Below are positions 31,266 through 31,292 of a stretch of DNA of 31,292 bases, piece by piece; positions within the stretch are counted from its first letter, which is position 1; the number at the start of each line of letters is the position of its first letter. The stretch comes from CAINOH01 sp041663565 (GTDB lineage Archaea; Micrarchaeota; Micrarchaeia; Norongarragalinales; CAINOH01), in the NCBI GenBank assembly GCA_041663565.1, contig JBAYMJ010000016.1, forward strand, positions 1 to 31,292. The letters are read 5' to 3'. The position numbers and the translations under genes were made by a program. A model generated the notes under the pieces. It did not search any database and was not told the origin of the DNA. It worked only from the letters and a program-made list of their open reading frames with translations.

Positions 31266-31292
31266 GAAGGGATTACCTGCCTGCCGGTTTTA

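Overview
The window reads as archaeal chromosome, most likely from an uncultivated DPANN-type lineage. The evidence is an archaeal oligosaccharyltransferase (AglB), a UbiA-family ether-lipid prenyltransferase, an archaeal Lhr2 helicase with its usual C-terminal tail, many VapBC pairs, TATA boxes about 25-35 nt before several starts, and GGTGA/GGAGG ribosome binding sites. The DPANN placement is inference; no rRNA, tRNA or ribosomal protein gene is present to fix it.

Layout. (1) 1-7156 is GC-rich housekeeping sequence: a UbiA prenyltransferase, an atypical Rossmann protein, aglB, a superoxide dismutase and two unrecognised small genes. (2) 7157-11490 is an accessory patch. It holds an orphan antitoxin-like gene, two VapBC modules, a BofA-like membrane protein and a cluster of minus-strand orphan genes studded with a 16-bp palindromic site. 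(3) 11580-14597 is the aLhr2 helicase. (4) 14664-18900 is a strikingly AT-rich, tightly packed four-gene operon: a DNA methyltransferase, a Cas4-like Fe-S RecB nuclease, a helical (probable winged-helix) protein and an Orc1/Cdc6-like AAA+ ATPase. It looks like a transferred, possibly undescribed defence system. (5) 18908-23475 is a complete type III restriction-modification pair (mod-res) that converges on it. (6) 23523-26340 carries an ASCH-like protein, a third VapBC, a DUF3800 protein and a zinc-ribbon-like protein with a possible -1 frameshift. (7) 26591-31265 has a LeuA/CimA-type synthase, a RelBE-like pair, a HEAT-like operon and a secreted, sequon-rich surface protein with tail-fibre-like repeats.

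How the parts fit. Base composition falls into three classes (hand counts: 38 G/C of 60 at 3061-3120, 23 of 60 at 20401-20460, 9 of 60 at 16201-16260), consistent with separate arrivals in one defence/stress island. A recurrent intergenic element (core TTTCAGCGGAAA or GTTAACGGAAA) occurs six times, always in the same orientation and usually just upstream of a toxin-antitoxin or accessory gene. AglB could glycosylate the secreted protein at the right end, which has several N-X-S/T sequons. No CRISPR array, tRNA, rRNA or transposase was seen.
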